NCBI GenBank assembly: GCA_946885765.1
Contig: CAMPHD010000106.1
Location: forward strand, 1 to 9,017
Length of the DNA: 9,017 nt
From: an uncultured Thalassospira sp.
Lineage (GTDB): Bacteria > Pseudomonadota > Alphaproteobacteria > Rhodospirillales_A > Thalassospiraceae
Direction: 5' to 3'
In this document: positions 1-7,218 of the stretch, in pieces
Position numbering within the stretch: position 1 is the first letter of the stretch
Layout of the letters: every line of letters begins with the position of its first letter
The notes under the pieces: generated by a model
Told to the model about the DNA's origin: nothing
What the model saw: only the letters and a program-made list of their open reading frames with translations
Database searches by the model: none
Program-made: the position numbers and the translations under genes

Positions 1-385
1 GATAGGGATCAAGCATGAAATCCTTGCGCAATACCGGCAGGTCAACTGCAGCACGGGCCGCGACCAGATAGCTGTCATCGCCCTGGAAATAGGGGATGTC
101 GGTCAGGACCGACAGGCAGCTTGCGCCGCCAGCCTTATAGGCCTGCGCCAGAACCGGCGGATTGAAATCCGGGCGGATCAGCCCCTTGGACGGTGATGCC
201 TTTTTAATTTCGGCAATCAGGCCATACCGGCCATCGGCAATCGATGTTTCAAGCGACTTGATGAAGCCGCGTGGTTCGGATTGCGATTTGGCGGCGGCTT
301 CGAGGTCGGCAAGCGATTTGCGCGCCTTGCAGGCGGCGATGTGGTCGCGTTTGTCGTTACAGATGCGTTCGAGTACGTCGCTCAC
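1..385 (-). CDS. trpC: Indole-3-glycerol-phosphate synthase, N-terminal part (3' end outside window)
   Basis: Cytoplasmic enzyme of tryptophan synthesis that closes CdRP (the rearranged phosphoribosyl anthranilate) to indole-3-glycerol phosphate with loss of CO2 and water. The window holds 128 codons. Reading from a GTG at 385-383, the protein begins [20 protein letters not shown], a typical TrpC N-terminal helix. It continues with the family signature [11 protein letters not shown] (about residues 58-68; Lys61 is the expected catalytic lysine), then [11 protein letters not shown] (about 87-97) and [12 protein letters not shown] (about 117-128; Lys121 is the second conserved lysine). These belong to the first strands of the TIM barrel. 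The GTG start overlaps the trpD stop as GTGA, so translation is probably coupled to trpD and no separate ribosome site is needed. No frameshift is visible. The rest of the gene lies beyond base 1. Confidence 0.96.
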   Translation of the reverse strand, partial: MSDVLERICNDKRDHIAACKARKSLADLEAAAKSQSEPRGFIKSLETSIADGRYGLIAEIKKASPSKGLIRPDFNPPVLAQAYKAGGASCLSVLTDIPYFQGDDSYLVAARAAVDLPVLRKDFMLDPY

Positions 386-1416
386 GCTGCGGTCCCCTGA
401 TTGGAAATGCTGACAAGTGCCTGCAGGGTTTCTGCGGCTTTGCCTGAGTCGATTGCGACCCGGGCCTTTTCTATGCCATCGGCAAGATCGTTTGCGATGT
501 CGGTAACCACAAGGGCGGCGGCGGCATTCAGCAGAACGATATCGCGATAGGCGCTTTTTTTACCGGCAAGAAGATCAAGAATGGCTTTGGCATTGGTACC
601 TGCGTCGCCGCCTTTAAGCGCATCAAGGGTGACGATTTCAAGGCCGTAATCTTCGGGATTGATTTCAAAGGTCGTGACCTTGCCGTTTTTGACTTCGGCG
701 ACAAAGGTCGGGCCGGTCGTCGAAATTTCGTCAAGGCCGCTATGACCATAGACAACCCATGCATGTTCCGAGCCCAGACGGTTCAGGACATTGGCAATCG
801 GTTCGACCCATTCACGGGCGAAAACGCCCATGACCTGCCGTTTGGTTTTGGCCGGGTTGGCCAGCGGACCCAGCAGGTTAAAAATCGTGCGCGTGCCCAT
901 TTCAACGCGGGTCGGCATCACATGACGCACCGCCGAGTGATGGCGCGTTGCCATCATGAAGCACAGATTGATTTCTTTCAGCGCCTTTTCGAGAAGCGCC
1001 ATATCGGCATCCAGATTGACGCCAAGTGCTAACAGGACATCCGCCGAACCCGATTTTGACGAAGCCGCACGGTTGCCGTGCTTGGCAACGATGGCGCCGC
1101 ACGCCGCCGCAACAATCGCCGCTCCGGTCGAGATATTGAAGGTGCCACTGCCATCGCCGCCGGTGCCGCAGGTATCAACCGCATTGGGCGGGGCAATAAT
1201 GCCGGTCGCCTTTGAGCGCATGACACGGGCAGCCCCGGTGATTTCATCGACCGTTTCCCCGCGCAGCCGCAGCGCCATCAGGAAAGCCCCCATCTGCGAC
1301 GGCGTTGCCTGACCGGACATCAGAACGTCGAAGGCCTGTTCGGCCTGTTCCTCGTTCAGTTTTTCGCCATTTGCGACTTTGGCCAGGATCGGCTTCAGGT
1401 CATATTCAGTCGACAT
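382..1416 (-). CDS. trpD: Anthranilate phosphoribosyltransferase
   Basis: Cytoplasmic enzyme that transfers phosphoribose from PRPP to anthranilate, the second committed step of tryptophan synthesis. The 344-residue product has the usual family length. An N-terminal helical domain (about 1-70) is followed by the PRPP loop [17 protein letters not shown] (81-97), then [15 protein letters not shown] (112-126), the anthranilate-side HH and Arg170 region (about 159-170), [15 protein letters not shown] (174-188) and the GLDE metal-binding pair (Asp229, Glu230). All expected catalytic motifs are present. The ATG at 1416-1414 follows a good ribosome site, GAGG, about 8 bases upstream. The gene lies 33 bp after trpG and overlaps trpC by four bases, so trpG, trpD and trpC are very likely one transcript. 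This is a stand-alone TrpD, not fused to TrpG as in enteric bacteria. Confidence 0.98.
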   Translation of the reverse strand: MSTEYDLKPILAKVANGEKLNEEQAEQAFDVLMSGQATPSQMGAFLMALRLRGETVDEITGAARVMRSKATGIIAPPNAVDTCGTGGDGSGTFNISTGAAIVAAACGAIVAKHGNRAASSKSGSADVLLALGVNLDADMALLEKALKEINLCFMMATRHHSAVRHVMPTRVEMGTRTIFNLLGPLANPAKTKRQVMGVFAREWVEPIANVLNRLGSEHAWVVYGHSGLDEISTTGPTFVAEVKNGKVTTFEINPEDYGLEIVTLDALKGGDAGTNAKAILDLLAGKKSAYRDIVLLNAAAALVVTDIANDLADGIEKARVAIDSGKAAETLQALVSISNQGTAA

Positions 1417-1449
1417 GCGGATTTCCTCGGTTAGCGGTCCGGTGCGGTT

Positions 1450-2022
1450 TCATGCGCCGGGGAAGTCGATAAAATTCTTCAAAAGGGCGTGGCCGTGTTC
1501 GGATGCGATGCTTTCGGGGTGGAACTGGACACCGTGTATCTGATGCTGTTTGTGGCGCAGCCCCATGATCAGACCATCCCCGTTTTCCGCCGTGATTTCA
1601 AGGCAATCAGGCAGGGTCGCGCGATCCACAACCAATGAATGGTAACGTGTGGCTTCAAACGGGCTTGGCAGGCCGTTAAAGACGCTTTTGCCCTCATGTG
1701 CCATTGCATCGGTCTTGCCGTGCATGCATTCGGGCGCACGCACGACATTGCCACCAAAAGCCTGACCGATGGCCTGATGACCAAGGCAGACGCCAAGCAG
1801 CTTGACCTTGCCCGCAGATGCCTTGATCAGATCAAGACAGATACCGGCGCGATCCGGGTCACAAGGGCCGGGCGAGATCACGATGCCTTCGGGCATTAAA
1901 GCCAGCGCATCATCGACGGAGATTTCGTCATTGCGGCGCACTTCGACCTCGGGGCCGAGTTCGCGCAGATAGTGCCACAAATTGAATGTGAAGCTGTCGT
2001 AATTATCGATGAGGAGATACAT
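1450..2022 (-). CDS. trpG: Anthranilate synthase component II (glutamine amidotransferase)
   Basis: Class I glutamine amidotransferase that releases ammonia from glutamine for TrpE to make anthranilate from chorismate. The 190-residue protein is a single amidotransferase domain: DNYDSFT (6-12), oxyanion SPGP (50-53), nucleophile elbow GVCLGHQ with Cys79 (77-83), HGK (101-103), RYHSL (126-130), and FHPES carrying the catalytic His168 and Glu170. The triad is complete. The start is fixed because [12 protein letters not shown] is the normal N-terminus, yet no good ribosome site precedes the ATG at 2022, so initiation may be weak or use a short leader. It heads trpG-trpD-trpC. Such subunits can also serve PabB in folate synthesis (family knowledge); no pabB is in this window, and adjacency to trpD supports the tryptophan role. 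Confidence 0.97.
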   Translation of the reverse strand: MYLLIDNYDSFTFNLWHYLRELGPEVEVRRNDEISVDDALALMPEGIVISPGPCDPDRAGICLDLIKASAGKVKLLGVCLGHQAIGQAFGGNVVRAPECMHGKTDAMAHEGKSVFNGLPSPFEATRYHSLVVDRATLPDCLEITAENGDGLIMGLRHKQHQIHGVQFHPESIASEHGHALLKNFIDFPGA

Positions 2023-2056
2023 CGTGGCGCCAGGCTGTGAATATCAGATCGCGCAG

Positions 2057-2084
2057 AGAATAAACGGCATTACCGCTACGTCAA
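2057..2084 (-). promoter_or_regulatory. Candidate sigma-70 promoter for trpG-trpD-trpC
   Basis: Read on the minus strand, a -35 box TTGACG (2084-2079) and a -10 box TATTCT (2062-2057) are separated by 16 bases. Transcription would start near 2050, leaving a leader of only about 28 bases before the trpG start. That is too short for a ribosome-mediated attenuator, so control of this part of the pathway would act at initiation. The boxes match consensus in 5 of 6 and 4 of 6 positions. No start site has been mapped. Confidence 0.5.
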
Positions 2085-2101
2085 GCGATTGCAAAAACCA
2101 T

Positions 2102-2125
2102 TTTCCGGCCTTTGTTTCCGGCCTT
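2102..2125. repeat. Tandem 11-bp direct repeat upstream of trpG
   Basis: TTTCCGGCCTT occurs twice (2102-2112 and 2115-2125) with a 13-bp period, in the divergent spacer between trpG and the deacetylase gene. It ends 17 bases before the trpG -35 box on the minus strand, where an activator or repressor could bind. A regulatory role is inference. It could be chance in a GC-rich spacer. Confidence 0.6.
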
Positions 2126-2186
2126 AACAGGGTGCTAACCTGATCGGGTATAAAAAGCTTCCAAACACAAGCCGACGTAATCGGTA

Positions 2187-2192
2187 TATAAT
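2187..2192 (+). promoter_or_regulatory. Candidate -10 element for the deacetylase gene
   Basis: A perfect TATAAT lies 47 bases upstream of the GTG start of the plus-strand gene. No convincing -35 box is found 16-18 bases upstream, so promoter strength is uncertain. A second possible pair, TTAACA (2124-2129) and TATAAA (2149-2154), has a long 19-base spacer. Confidence 0.35.
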
Positions 2193-2239
2193 CACCATAT
2201 GGGTAACACGACCCAGCAAACGAGACTGGAGACCAAAGC

Positions 2240-3415
2240 GTGGCACGCCGGGCACAACCCGCCAAAAAGAAAAAAGCGGCACCGCGAAAAAGAAGCCGTA
2301 GCAAGGCTGCACCGAAGAGGAAATCGGGCGGCATTGGCCGTTTGATGCTGGGCGGTGCGATTGTCGCGGGGACTATTTCGGCGTTTATTGCCGCAGGCAG
2401 CATGCTTGAACTGGATCGCGCGTCGCGTGATCTTGGCGAACGCGTGACGAAAGCCGAACCCGAATATACGCCCGAACCGGCACCCGTGCCGGAAAGCCGC
2501 AATTATGATTTTAGCGAAAGCAACGGTAATCGCGACCGGACCGGATATATGGTCGGTGAACGGACACCGGGCGAAAACCCCGCACCCGTGACCGAACCGG
2601 AAAAAACGCCGGAAACGCGATCACCTGATCCTGTTGTGCCACCGAGTGCGGGCAATATCGGGGGGGGCGAGTACAATGACGGGCCGCCGCCATGGCAGAA
2701 ATTTGCAGCCCTTAGCCCGGAAACCGGAACGGCACCGGTTATCGCGATTGTGATTGATGACGCGGGCCTTGATCAGCCGCGCACGGCGCGCACCATCGAG
2801 CTTCCGGGGCCCGTGACGATTTCCTATTTGCCCTATGCCCGTGATCTTACGCGGCAGGTGCGCGATGCGCGGTCACGCGGTCATGAGGTCATGCTTCATA
2901 TGCCGATGGAGCCGTCTTCTGCGTCTATTGATCCGGGGCCACATGCCTTGCGGGCAAGTTATGACCGGGAAAAGATCCTTGGCGAGATGACCTGGATGCT
3001 GGATCAGTTTGATGGTTATGTCGGTGTGAACAACCATATGGGCAGCAAGTTTACATCCGATCCGGAACGCATGCAGATCGTGATGGAGGTGATGAAATCA
3101 CGCGGGCTTTTGTTCCTTGATTCGAAAACCAGTGCCAAGTCGGTCGGATTTTCGATGGCGCGGCAATATGATGTGCCAGCCCTTGAACGTGACGTATTCA
3201 TTGATGACGCCGATGATGCCACCAAAATTGCCGAAATGCTGGCACGGACCGAAAAGGTCGCCACCCATCAGGGATTTGCGATTGCGATTGGTCATCCGCG
3301 CGACCTGACGCTGGAAGCTCTGCATAAATGGATTCCGGCGATTCAGGCCAAGGGGTTTGTCCTGGTGCCGGTCACCGATATTCTGCGACGAACAAGTTCG
3401 AGTGCGACAGGTTGA
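2240..3415 (+). CDS. Membrane-anchored divergent polysaccharide deacetylase family protein (YibQ/DUF610-like)
   Basis: Predicted envelope protein of the divergent polysaccharide deacetylase family, a carbohydrate-esterase-like fold whose substrate is poorly known. Many members sit beside envelope or cell-division genes such as envC. The 391-residue product has a Lys/Arg-rich cytoplasmic tail (1-33), one transmembrane segment (about 34-54), and a long Pro/Glu-rich spacer (about 70-160) with PEPAPVPE-like runs. The catalytic-type domain is at about 165-385: VIAIVIDDAG (167-176), HMPME (220-224), NNHMGS (264-269), FLDSKTS (292-298), IDDADD (321-326) and GHPR (351-354). These Asp and His residues match the expected metal-site region. 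The GTG start is supported by GGAG eight bases upstream and by the basic tail plus membrane segment that follow. The gene lies alone on its strand between trpG and trpE and ends at a strong hairpin. Enzyme activity is not proven from sequence. Confidence 0.9.
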   Translation: MARRAQPAKKKKAAPRKRSRSKAAPKRKSGGIGRLMLGGAIVAGTISAFIAAGSMLELDRASRDLGERVTKAEPEYTPEPAPVPESRNYDFSESNGNRDRTGYMVGERTPGENPAPVTEPEKTPETRSPDPVVPPSAGNIGGGEYNDGPPPWQKFAALSPETGTAPVIAIVIDDAGLDQPRTARTIELPGPVTISYLPYARDLTRQVRDARSRGHEVMLHMPMEPSSASIDPGPHALRASYDREKILGEMTWMLDQFDGYVGVNNHMGSKFTSDPERMQIVMEVMKSRGLLFLDSKTSAKSVGFSMARQYDVPALERDVFIDDADDATKIAEMLARTEKVATHQGFAIAIGHPRDLTLEALHKWIPAIQAKGFVLVPVTDILRRTSSSATG

Positions 3416-3421
3416 TTAAGC

Positions 3422-3450
3422 AAAAGGCCCGCAAATGACGCGGGCCTTTT
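3422..3450. terminator. Bidirectional intrinsic terminator between the deacetylase gene and trpE
   Basis: A perfect 11-bp stem, AAAAGGCCCGC (3422-3432) with GCGGGCCTTTT (3440-3450), encloses a 7-base loop. On the plus strand a T-run closes the deacetylase transcript 6 bases after its stop codon. On the minus strand the same hairpin ends in TTTT and lies 25 bases past the trpE stop. One element therefore serves both convergent genes and keeps trpE transcripts from running into antisense of the deacetylase gene. Confidence 0.9.
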
Positions 3451-3475
3451 TGTTGGATAACGGATTTTGGAGATG

Positions 3476-4972
3476 TCAGGCGAAACGATGGGCTTCGCGG
3501 GCGGCGGCCATCAATGCGCCTGCCTTATTCTGGCATTCCTTGTGTTCGAGTTCCGGTTTGCTGTCGACGACGATGCCAGCACCTGCCTGAATATGGATCT
3601 GTTCGTCCTTGATGACGGCAGTACGGAGCGCGATGCAGGTATCCATTGATCCATCGGCAGAGATATAGCCGATACATCCGGCGTAAATGCCGCGACGAAC
3701 CGATTCCAGTTCATCAATGATTTCCATGGCGCGGACCTTTGGCGCGCCCGATACCGTTCCGGCAGGGAAACCGGCCTTGAGCGCATCCATCGCGTCATAT
3801 TTTTCGTCGATCTGACCGACCACGTTCGATACGATATGCATGACATGCGAATAATATTCGATTTTTTCGCGGTCGGTGACACGCACGGTACCCGGTTTGG
3901 CAACACGACCGACATCGTTGCGGCCAAGATCAAGCAGCATCAGATGTTCGGAGCGTTCCTTGGGATCATCCAGCAGGTCCTGGGCCATGACTTTATCGTC
4001 TTCGGGCGTGTGACCGCGCCGACGTGTTCCGGCAATCGGGCGGATGGTGACTTCGCCGTCGCGCAGACGGACAAGGATTTCCGGGCTGGCGCCGACAACC
4101 TGAAAGCCGCCGATATCCAGATAGAACATGAAAGGCGACGGATTGATCCGGCGCAGGGCGCGGTAAAACGCGAAGGGTGGCAATTGATATGGCAGGGTAT
4201 AACGTTGTGACAGGACAACCTGAAAGATGTCGCCTGCGCGAATGTATTCCTTGGCCTGATCAACCATCTTGTGGAAACCGGCCTCGTCGACACTGACCTT
4301 TGGGTCGGGCAGAGTAGCGGGAACGGATTTGGACCGGCGATCCAGAAACAGGTTGCGCTGGAACTGCTGGACGACATCGTTCAGACGCGCACAGGCCAGA
4401 TCATAGGCCGCGTTTGCATCAATCCCGTTTTCCGGTCGGACCGGTGTTACGACGGTGACGGTATCGGCGATGGTATCGAAACTTGCAGTGACTGTCGGGC
4501 GGATAAAGATGCCATCAGGGACGCCAAGTTCGTCCGGGTTGCTGTCGGGCAGCTTTTCCATCAGGCGCACGGTGTCATAGCCCATATAGCCGACAAGACC
4601 GGCACTCATGGGCGGCAGGTTGTCGGGCAGGGCGATGTGGCTTTCGGCGATCAGCTTTTTCAGGCTTTCAAGCGGTGCATCGGGTTCGGCTTCGAACGCA
4701 TCGGCATTGGCAAGGGCGCGACGGTTCAGTTCGGCCTTCTGGCCAAAGCAGCGCCAGATCAGGTCGGGGCGCAGGCCTAAGAATGAATAGCGTCCACGAA
4801 CGGCACCACCTTCGACAGATTCAAGCAGATAGGTGTTTGGCATGCCTTCGGCGATCTTGAGAAATGCCGAGACGGGCGTATCCAGATCAGCGGTCAGCGA
4901 GGTCCAGAGAACCTGCGAAATGCCGTTATCGTAGTTCTGCTTGAAACTGTTGAAATCCGGTTTGATTTCCAT
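3476..4972 (-). CDS. trpE: Anthranilate synthase component I
   Basis: Converts chorismate to anthranilate using ammonia from TrpG; the first committed and normally feedback-controlled step of tryptophan synthesis, in the cytoplasm. The 498-residue length is normal for a stand-alone TrpE (not the fused TrpEG of rhizobia). The N-terminal domain carries LLES (49-52), part of the known tryptophan-binding inhibitory site, and NPSPFMFY (277-284) supplies the partner side. The chorismate-binding domain shows GASPEILVR (294-302), PIAGTRRRG (312-320), RSEHLMLLDLGRND (340-353), GFPAGTVSGAPKVRAMEII (401-419) and AGAGIVVDSKPELEHKE (463-479). All active-site motifs look intact, so allosteric inhibition by tryptophan is expected. 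The ATG at 4972 has only a weak purine-rich site upstream. The gene lies 94 bp after ppiD behind a terminator, and is separated from trpG by an opposite-strand gene. I see no tryptophan-rich leader peptide upstream. Confidence 0.98.
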   Translation of the reverse strand: MEIKPDFNSFKQNYDNGISQVLWTSLTADLDTPVSAFLKIAEGMPNTYLLESVEGGAVRGRYSFLGLRPDLIWRCFGQKAELNRRALANADAFEAEPDAPLESLKKLIAESHIALPDNLPPMSAGLVGYMGYDTVRLMEKLPDSNPDELGVPDGIFIRPTVTASFDTIADTVTVVTPVRPENGIDANAAYDLACARLNDVVQQFQRNLFLDRRSKSVPATLPDPKVSVDEAGFHKMVDQAKEYIRAGDIFQVVLSQRYTLPYQLPPFAFYRALRRINPSPFMFYLDIGGFQVVGASPEILVRLRDGEVTIRPIAGTRRRGHTPEDDKVMAQDLLDDPKERSEHLMLLDLGRNDVGRVAKPGTVRVTDREKIEYYSHVMHIVSNVVGQIDEKYDAMDALKAGFPAGTVSGAPKVRAMEIIDELESVRRGIYAGCIGYISADGSMDTCIALRTAVIKDEQIHIQAGAGIVVDSKPELEHKECQNKAGALMAAAREAHRFA

Positions 4973-5022
4973 GGTCTGTCCGATGTGGGTTGGGCGATAT
5001 GAAGCAGGGCGGAAGTTTAACG

Positions 5023-5051
5023 AAAAAGGGCGGCCCGATGAAAGGCCGCCC
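5023..5051 (-). terminator. Intrinsic terminator of ppiD
   Basis: On the minus strand GGGCGGCC (5051-5044), an 8-base loop, and GGCCGCCC (5035-5028) form a perfect 8-bp GC stem followed by five T residues (5027-5023). It begins 15 bases after the ppiD stop and ends about 50 bases before trpE. trpE therefore needs its own promoter in that short gap, or relies on read-through. No convincing promoter could be picked in the gap. Confidence 0.88.
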
Positions 5052-5066
5052 CATTTATGATCGGGA

Positions 5067-6959
5067 TCAGTTTGCCGCGGTTTGCGGATAAAGACCGTTG
5101 ATCACGCCGTTATTGACGCTGACCGAAATCTCGTCCTGCAGGTAATCAAGATACTGCGCAAGAATGTCTTCGTTCAGGGCCTGTTTCAGTTCGGTCACAA
5201 CCGGATCGGCATCGCCTTCGGCAATGGTGGCGGCCTTGATCTGATCAAGTTTCAGAACCAGAACGTTTTCACCGGACTGAATTGCCTTTGCCTTGCCTTC
5301 GTCAAGGGTGAAGAGGGCGGCGGCAACGGCCGGTCTGACATTGTCCGCAAGGCCTTCGCCGGTGCGTTTGGTCAGACCGCTTTCTGCGATTTCGGTATTC
5401 TCGCTGGTTGCGAGCGTTGCGACATCGGCATTCTGGTCGTTGATCGATGCGGCAAGCTGATCGGCCTTTTCAAGCATCAGGCGATTGCGTTCATCGGTTT
5501 TCCATGCCGCAACGACGTCTTCGCGAACGTCTTCGAATGGACGCAGCGCCGACGGTGTTACTTCATCAACACGTGCGACATACCGAACACCGGTCGAGGT
5601 TTCTTCGAGGAAGCTTTCCTCGCCCTTGTCGAGTTCGAAAATCTTGGCGTTGATTTCGCCGCCATCAGTGATGTCGGTGCCCAGACCTTCGCCGCGAACA
5701 ACGTCGTTCAGCTTGTAGGTTTTTGCGCCAACCGCATTGGCAGCTTCTTCAAGCGGGGTGCCTGCACCCAGTTCGTCGTCAAGTCTGGCAGCAAGGTCAT
5801 AGATTGCGTCTTCGGCCTTGAACTGCTTGACGCCTTCTTCAACGTCGGCACGAACCTGATCAAGGGTTTCGGTGCGTTCGGGGGTGATGCTTGGCACGCG
5901 AATGATGTGCCAGCCAAGAGCGGTTTCGACCGGCTCGGAGAACCCGCCTTCCTCAAGACCGAAGGTCGCATCGCGCAGATCGGGCAGGATGTTGTCGGCG
6001 GTGAATTCACCAAGTTTCACAATCGACGGGTCCATGCCTGCATCTTCGGTTGCGACCGTCATGAAATCAGCACCGCCCTGAAGCGCCTTATAGGCTTCTT
6101 CGGCGCTTTCCTTTTCATTCGGGGCAAACAGGATCTGTTCGACAACGCGTTTTTCCGGGGTCTGGAATTCCGGCAGGCGATGGTTATATGCCTCGAGGAT
6201 TTCGTCGTCGGTCACATCCATGTTTGCCGCCAGATCGGCAGACGAAAGGGTGACCAGGGTCACATTGCGGCTTTCCGGGGCGGTGAATTGCGGTGCATTT
6301 TCTTCGTGATATTTACGAAGCGTTGCGTCATCGGGTGTTTCGACATTGTCGAACTGCGATGCATTCAGGGCAAAGAAGCTGCCGCTGCGCTGTTCGTTGC
6401 GATAGGCGGCAATCTGCTGTGCCATGATGTCTGGTGTATTGACCGCACCGGCAAGGCTTCCGACAACCTGCTGGCCCATCATGTCGCCCCGAACGCCTTC
6501 GATGAATTCCGGTTCGGTATATCCGCTGGAATACAGCGCCTGAAGGAAACGTTCGCGGTCAAACTGGCCGGTGGTTTCGTTCTGGAAGCCGGGAGACGCA
6601 AAAATCGTATCGCGGACTTTTTCGTTGCTGATGCCGATGCCCATTTCCTGTGCGTTTTCACGCAGGATTTTTTGGGAGACCAGATTTTGAACCGTATTGT
6701 TCAAAAGGCCCATCTGGATGGCTTGCTGACGGTCGAAATTGGGACCGAAAACGCTGCGCATATTCTGGATGCTGCGCTGGAAGGCGCGGTCCAGTTCGGC
6801 GGGACTGATGTTTTGGCTGCCGATTTCTGCAACCTGGCGCGATGTGCCAAGGTTGAGCATCGACGCATTCAGGCCCCACCCGACGAAGCTGATTGCGATC
6901 ACGCCAAGGATGACCTTGGCAAAGATTGATTTCGAAAAAGAGCGAATGCCAGCAAGCAT
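5067..6959 (-). CDS. ppiD: Periplasmic peptidyl-prolyl isomerase/chaperone, PpiD family
   Basis: Inner-membrane-anchored folding factor facing the periplasm; PpiD relatives bind newly exported proteins near the Sec translocon. The 630-residue length fits the family. A short cytoplasmic tail (FSKSIFAKV) leads into one transmembrane helix (about 13-33), then a SurA-like N-terminal chaperone domain (about 36-200, with LVSQKILRENAQEMGI at 93-108). A parvulin rotamase domain follows at about 268-358: VVEQILFA, LGEFTADNILPDLRDATFGL, and closing GWHIIRV (349-355). A long alpha/beta C-terminal region (about 365-630) completes it. Many PpiD parvulin domains are catalytically weak; activity here is not certain. 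The start codon at 6959 is fixed by the short tail before the membrane helix; its ribosome site is weak (TTAGG). The gene is divergent from tpiA and sits two genes from secG, fitting export, though they are on opposite strands. Confidence 0.95.
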   Translation of the reverse strand: MLAGIRSFSKSIFAKVILGVIAISFVGWGLNASMLNLGTSRQVAEIGSQNISPAELDRAFQRSIQNMRSVFGPNFDRQQAIQMGLLNNTVQNLVSQKILRENAQEMGIGISNEKVRDTIFASPGFQNETTGQFDRERFLQALYSSGYTEPEFIEGVRGDMMGQQVVGSLAGAVNTPDIMAQQIAAYRNEQRSGSFFALNASQFDNVETPDDATLRKYHEENAPQFTAPESRNVTLVTLSSADLAANMDVTDDEILEAYNHRLPEFQTPEKRVVEQILFAPNEKESAEEAYKALQGGADFMTVATEDAGMDPSIVKLGEFTADNILPDLRDATFGLEEGGFSEPVETALGWHIIRVPSITPERTETLDQVRADVEEGVKQFKAEDAIYDLAARLDDELGAGTPLEEAANAVGAKTYKLNDVVRGEGLGTDITDGGEINAKIFELDKGEESFLEETSTGVRYVARVDEVTPSALRPFEDVREDVVAAWKTDERNRLMLEKADQLAASINDQNADVATLATSENTEIAESGLTKRTGEGLADNVRPAVAAALFTLDEGKAKAIQSGENVLVLKLDQIKAATIAEGDADPVVTELKQALNEDILAQYLDYLQDEISVSVNNGVINGLYPQTAAN

Positions 6960-6990
6960 ATTAATAAGCCTAACAATTCGTGGTTTGGTG

Positions 6991-7020
6991 CCGATGACAA
7001 TGCAGGTGACAGTGCATCGG
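6991..7020. repeat. Direct repeat within an inverted repeat in the ppiD leader
   Basis: GACAATGCA (6996-7004) and GACAGTGCA (7008-7016) form a near-perfect direct repeat with a 12-bp period, 32-60 bases upstream of the ppiD start. The block is flanked by the inverted pair CCGATG (6991-6996) and CATCGG (7015-7020). It could be a regulator site or a leader hairpin. Function is unknown. Confidence 0.5.
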
Positions 7021-7039
7021 CAGCGTTTCTTTTGTGTGT

Positions 7040-7059
7040 CGGGATATTATAAAATCCCG
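7040..7059 (-). promoter_or_regulatory. Candidate ppiD -10 element inside a small inverted repeat
   Basis: CGGGAT (7040-7045) and ATCCCG (7054-7059) form a perfect 6-bp inverted repeat around an AT-rich core. On the minus strand the core contains a perfect TATAAT (7051-7046), placing a start about 80 bases before ppiD. No matching -35 box is seen at 16-18 bases, so the promoter call is weak. The flanking symmetry could be an operator. Confidence 0.35.
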
Positions 7060-7125
7060 TCGCAATTGCCGCGCATCTTAATGGCGAGAGGTAAGGGCGG
7101 CAACAGCCGATTGCATTGACCTTGC

Positions 7126-7136
7126 CCGAAGTTCGG
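7126..7136. repeat. 11-bp palindrome abutting TTGACA
   Basis: CCGAAGTTCGG is perfectly symmetric about one base and directly abuts TTGACA (7137-7142), a perfect -35 hexamer. No good -10 box is found 16-18 bases downstream of that hexamer, so the promoter is unclear. The palindrome is a possible operator for tpiA or ppiD. Confidence 0.4.
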
Positions 7137-7156
7137 TTGACAGTGTTTTCCGGGGC

Positions 7157-7185
7157 TTGGCCGGGGCAAAGTCGCGTGCTAAAAC
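7157..7185 (+). promoter_or_regulatory. Candidate tpiA promoter with extended -10
   Basis: TTGGCC (7157-7162), a 17-base spacer and TAAAAC (7180-7185) preceded by TGC give an extended -10 arrangement. Transcription would start near 7192, leaving a leader of about 96 bases that contains the repeats at 7219-7263. The hexamers are only 4 of 6 matches each. CCGGGGC is repeated at 7150-7156 and 7161-7167 around the -35 box. Confidence 0.35.
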
Positions 7186-7218
7186 CCGCGTTGAACCGTG
7201 TTTGTAACAATACGTGTC

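Noticed and set aside
162..413. 83-codon plus-strand open frame
   Set aside because: It overlaps the well-supported trpC start and trpD end on the other strand and resembles nothing known.
2023..2239. Possible trp leader peptide upstream of trpG
   Set aside because: Short minus-strand frames such as MVFAIA and one starting MVIIYRLRRLVFG contain no run of Trp codons, and no terminator-like hairpin precedes trpG.
5082..6929. A 615-codon open frame on the plus strand, antisense to almost all of ppiD
   Set aside because: It lies entirely within ppiD, has no ribosome site, and its translation shows no recognisable domain and is Cys/Phe/Gly-rich as expected from reverse-complement codons. ppiD is clearly the real gene; the frame reflects codon bias.
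7202..7210. 9-bp palindrome TTGTAACAA before tpiA
   Set aside because: Symmetry stops at nine bases and the flanks do not pair; expected by chance at this length.
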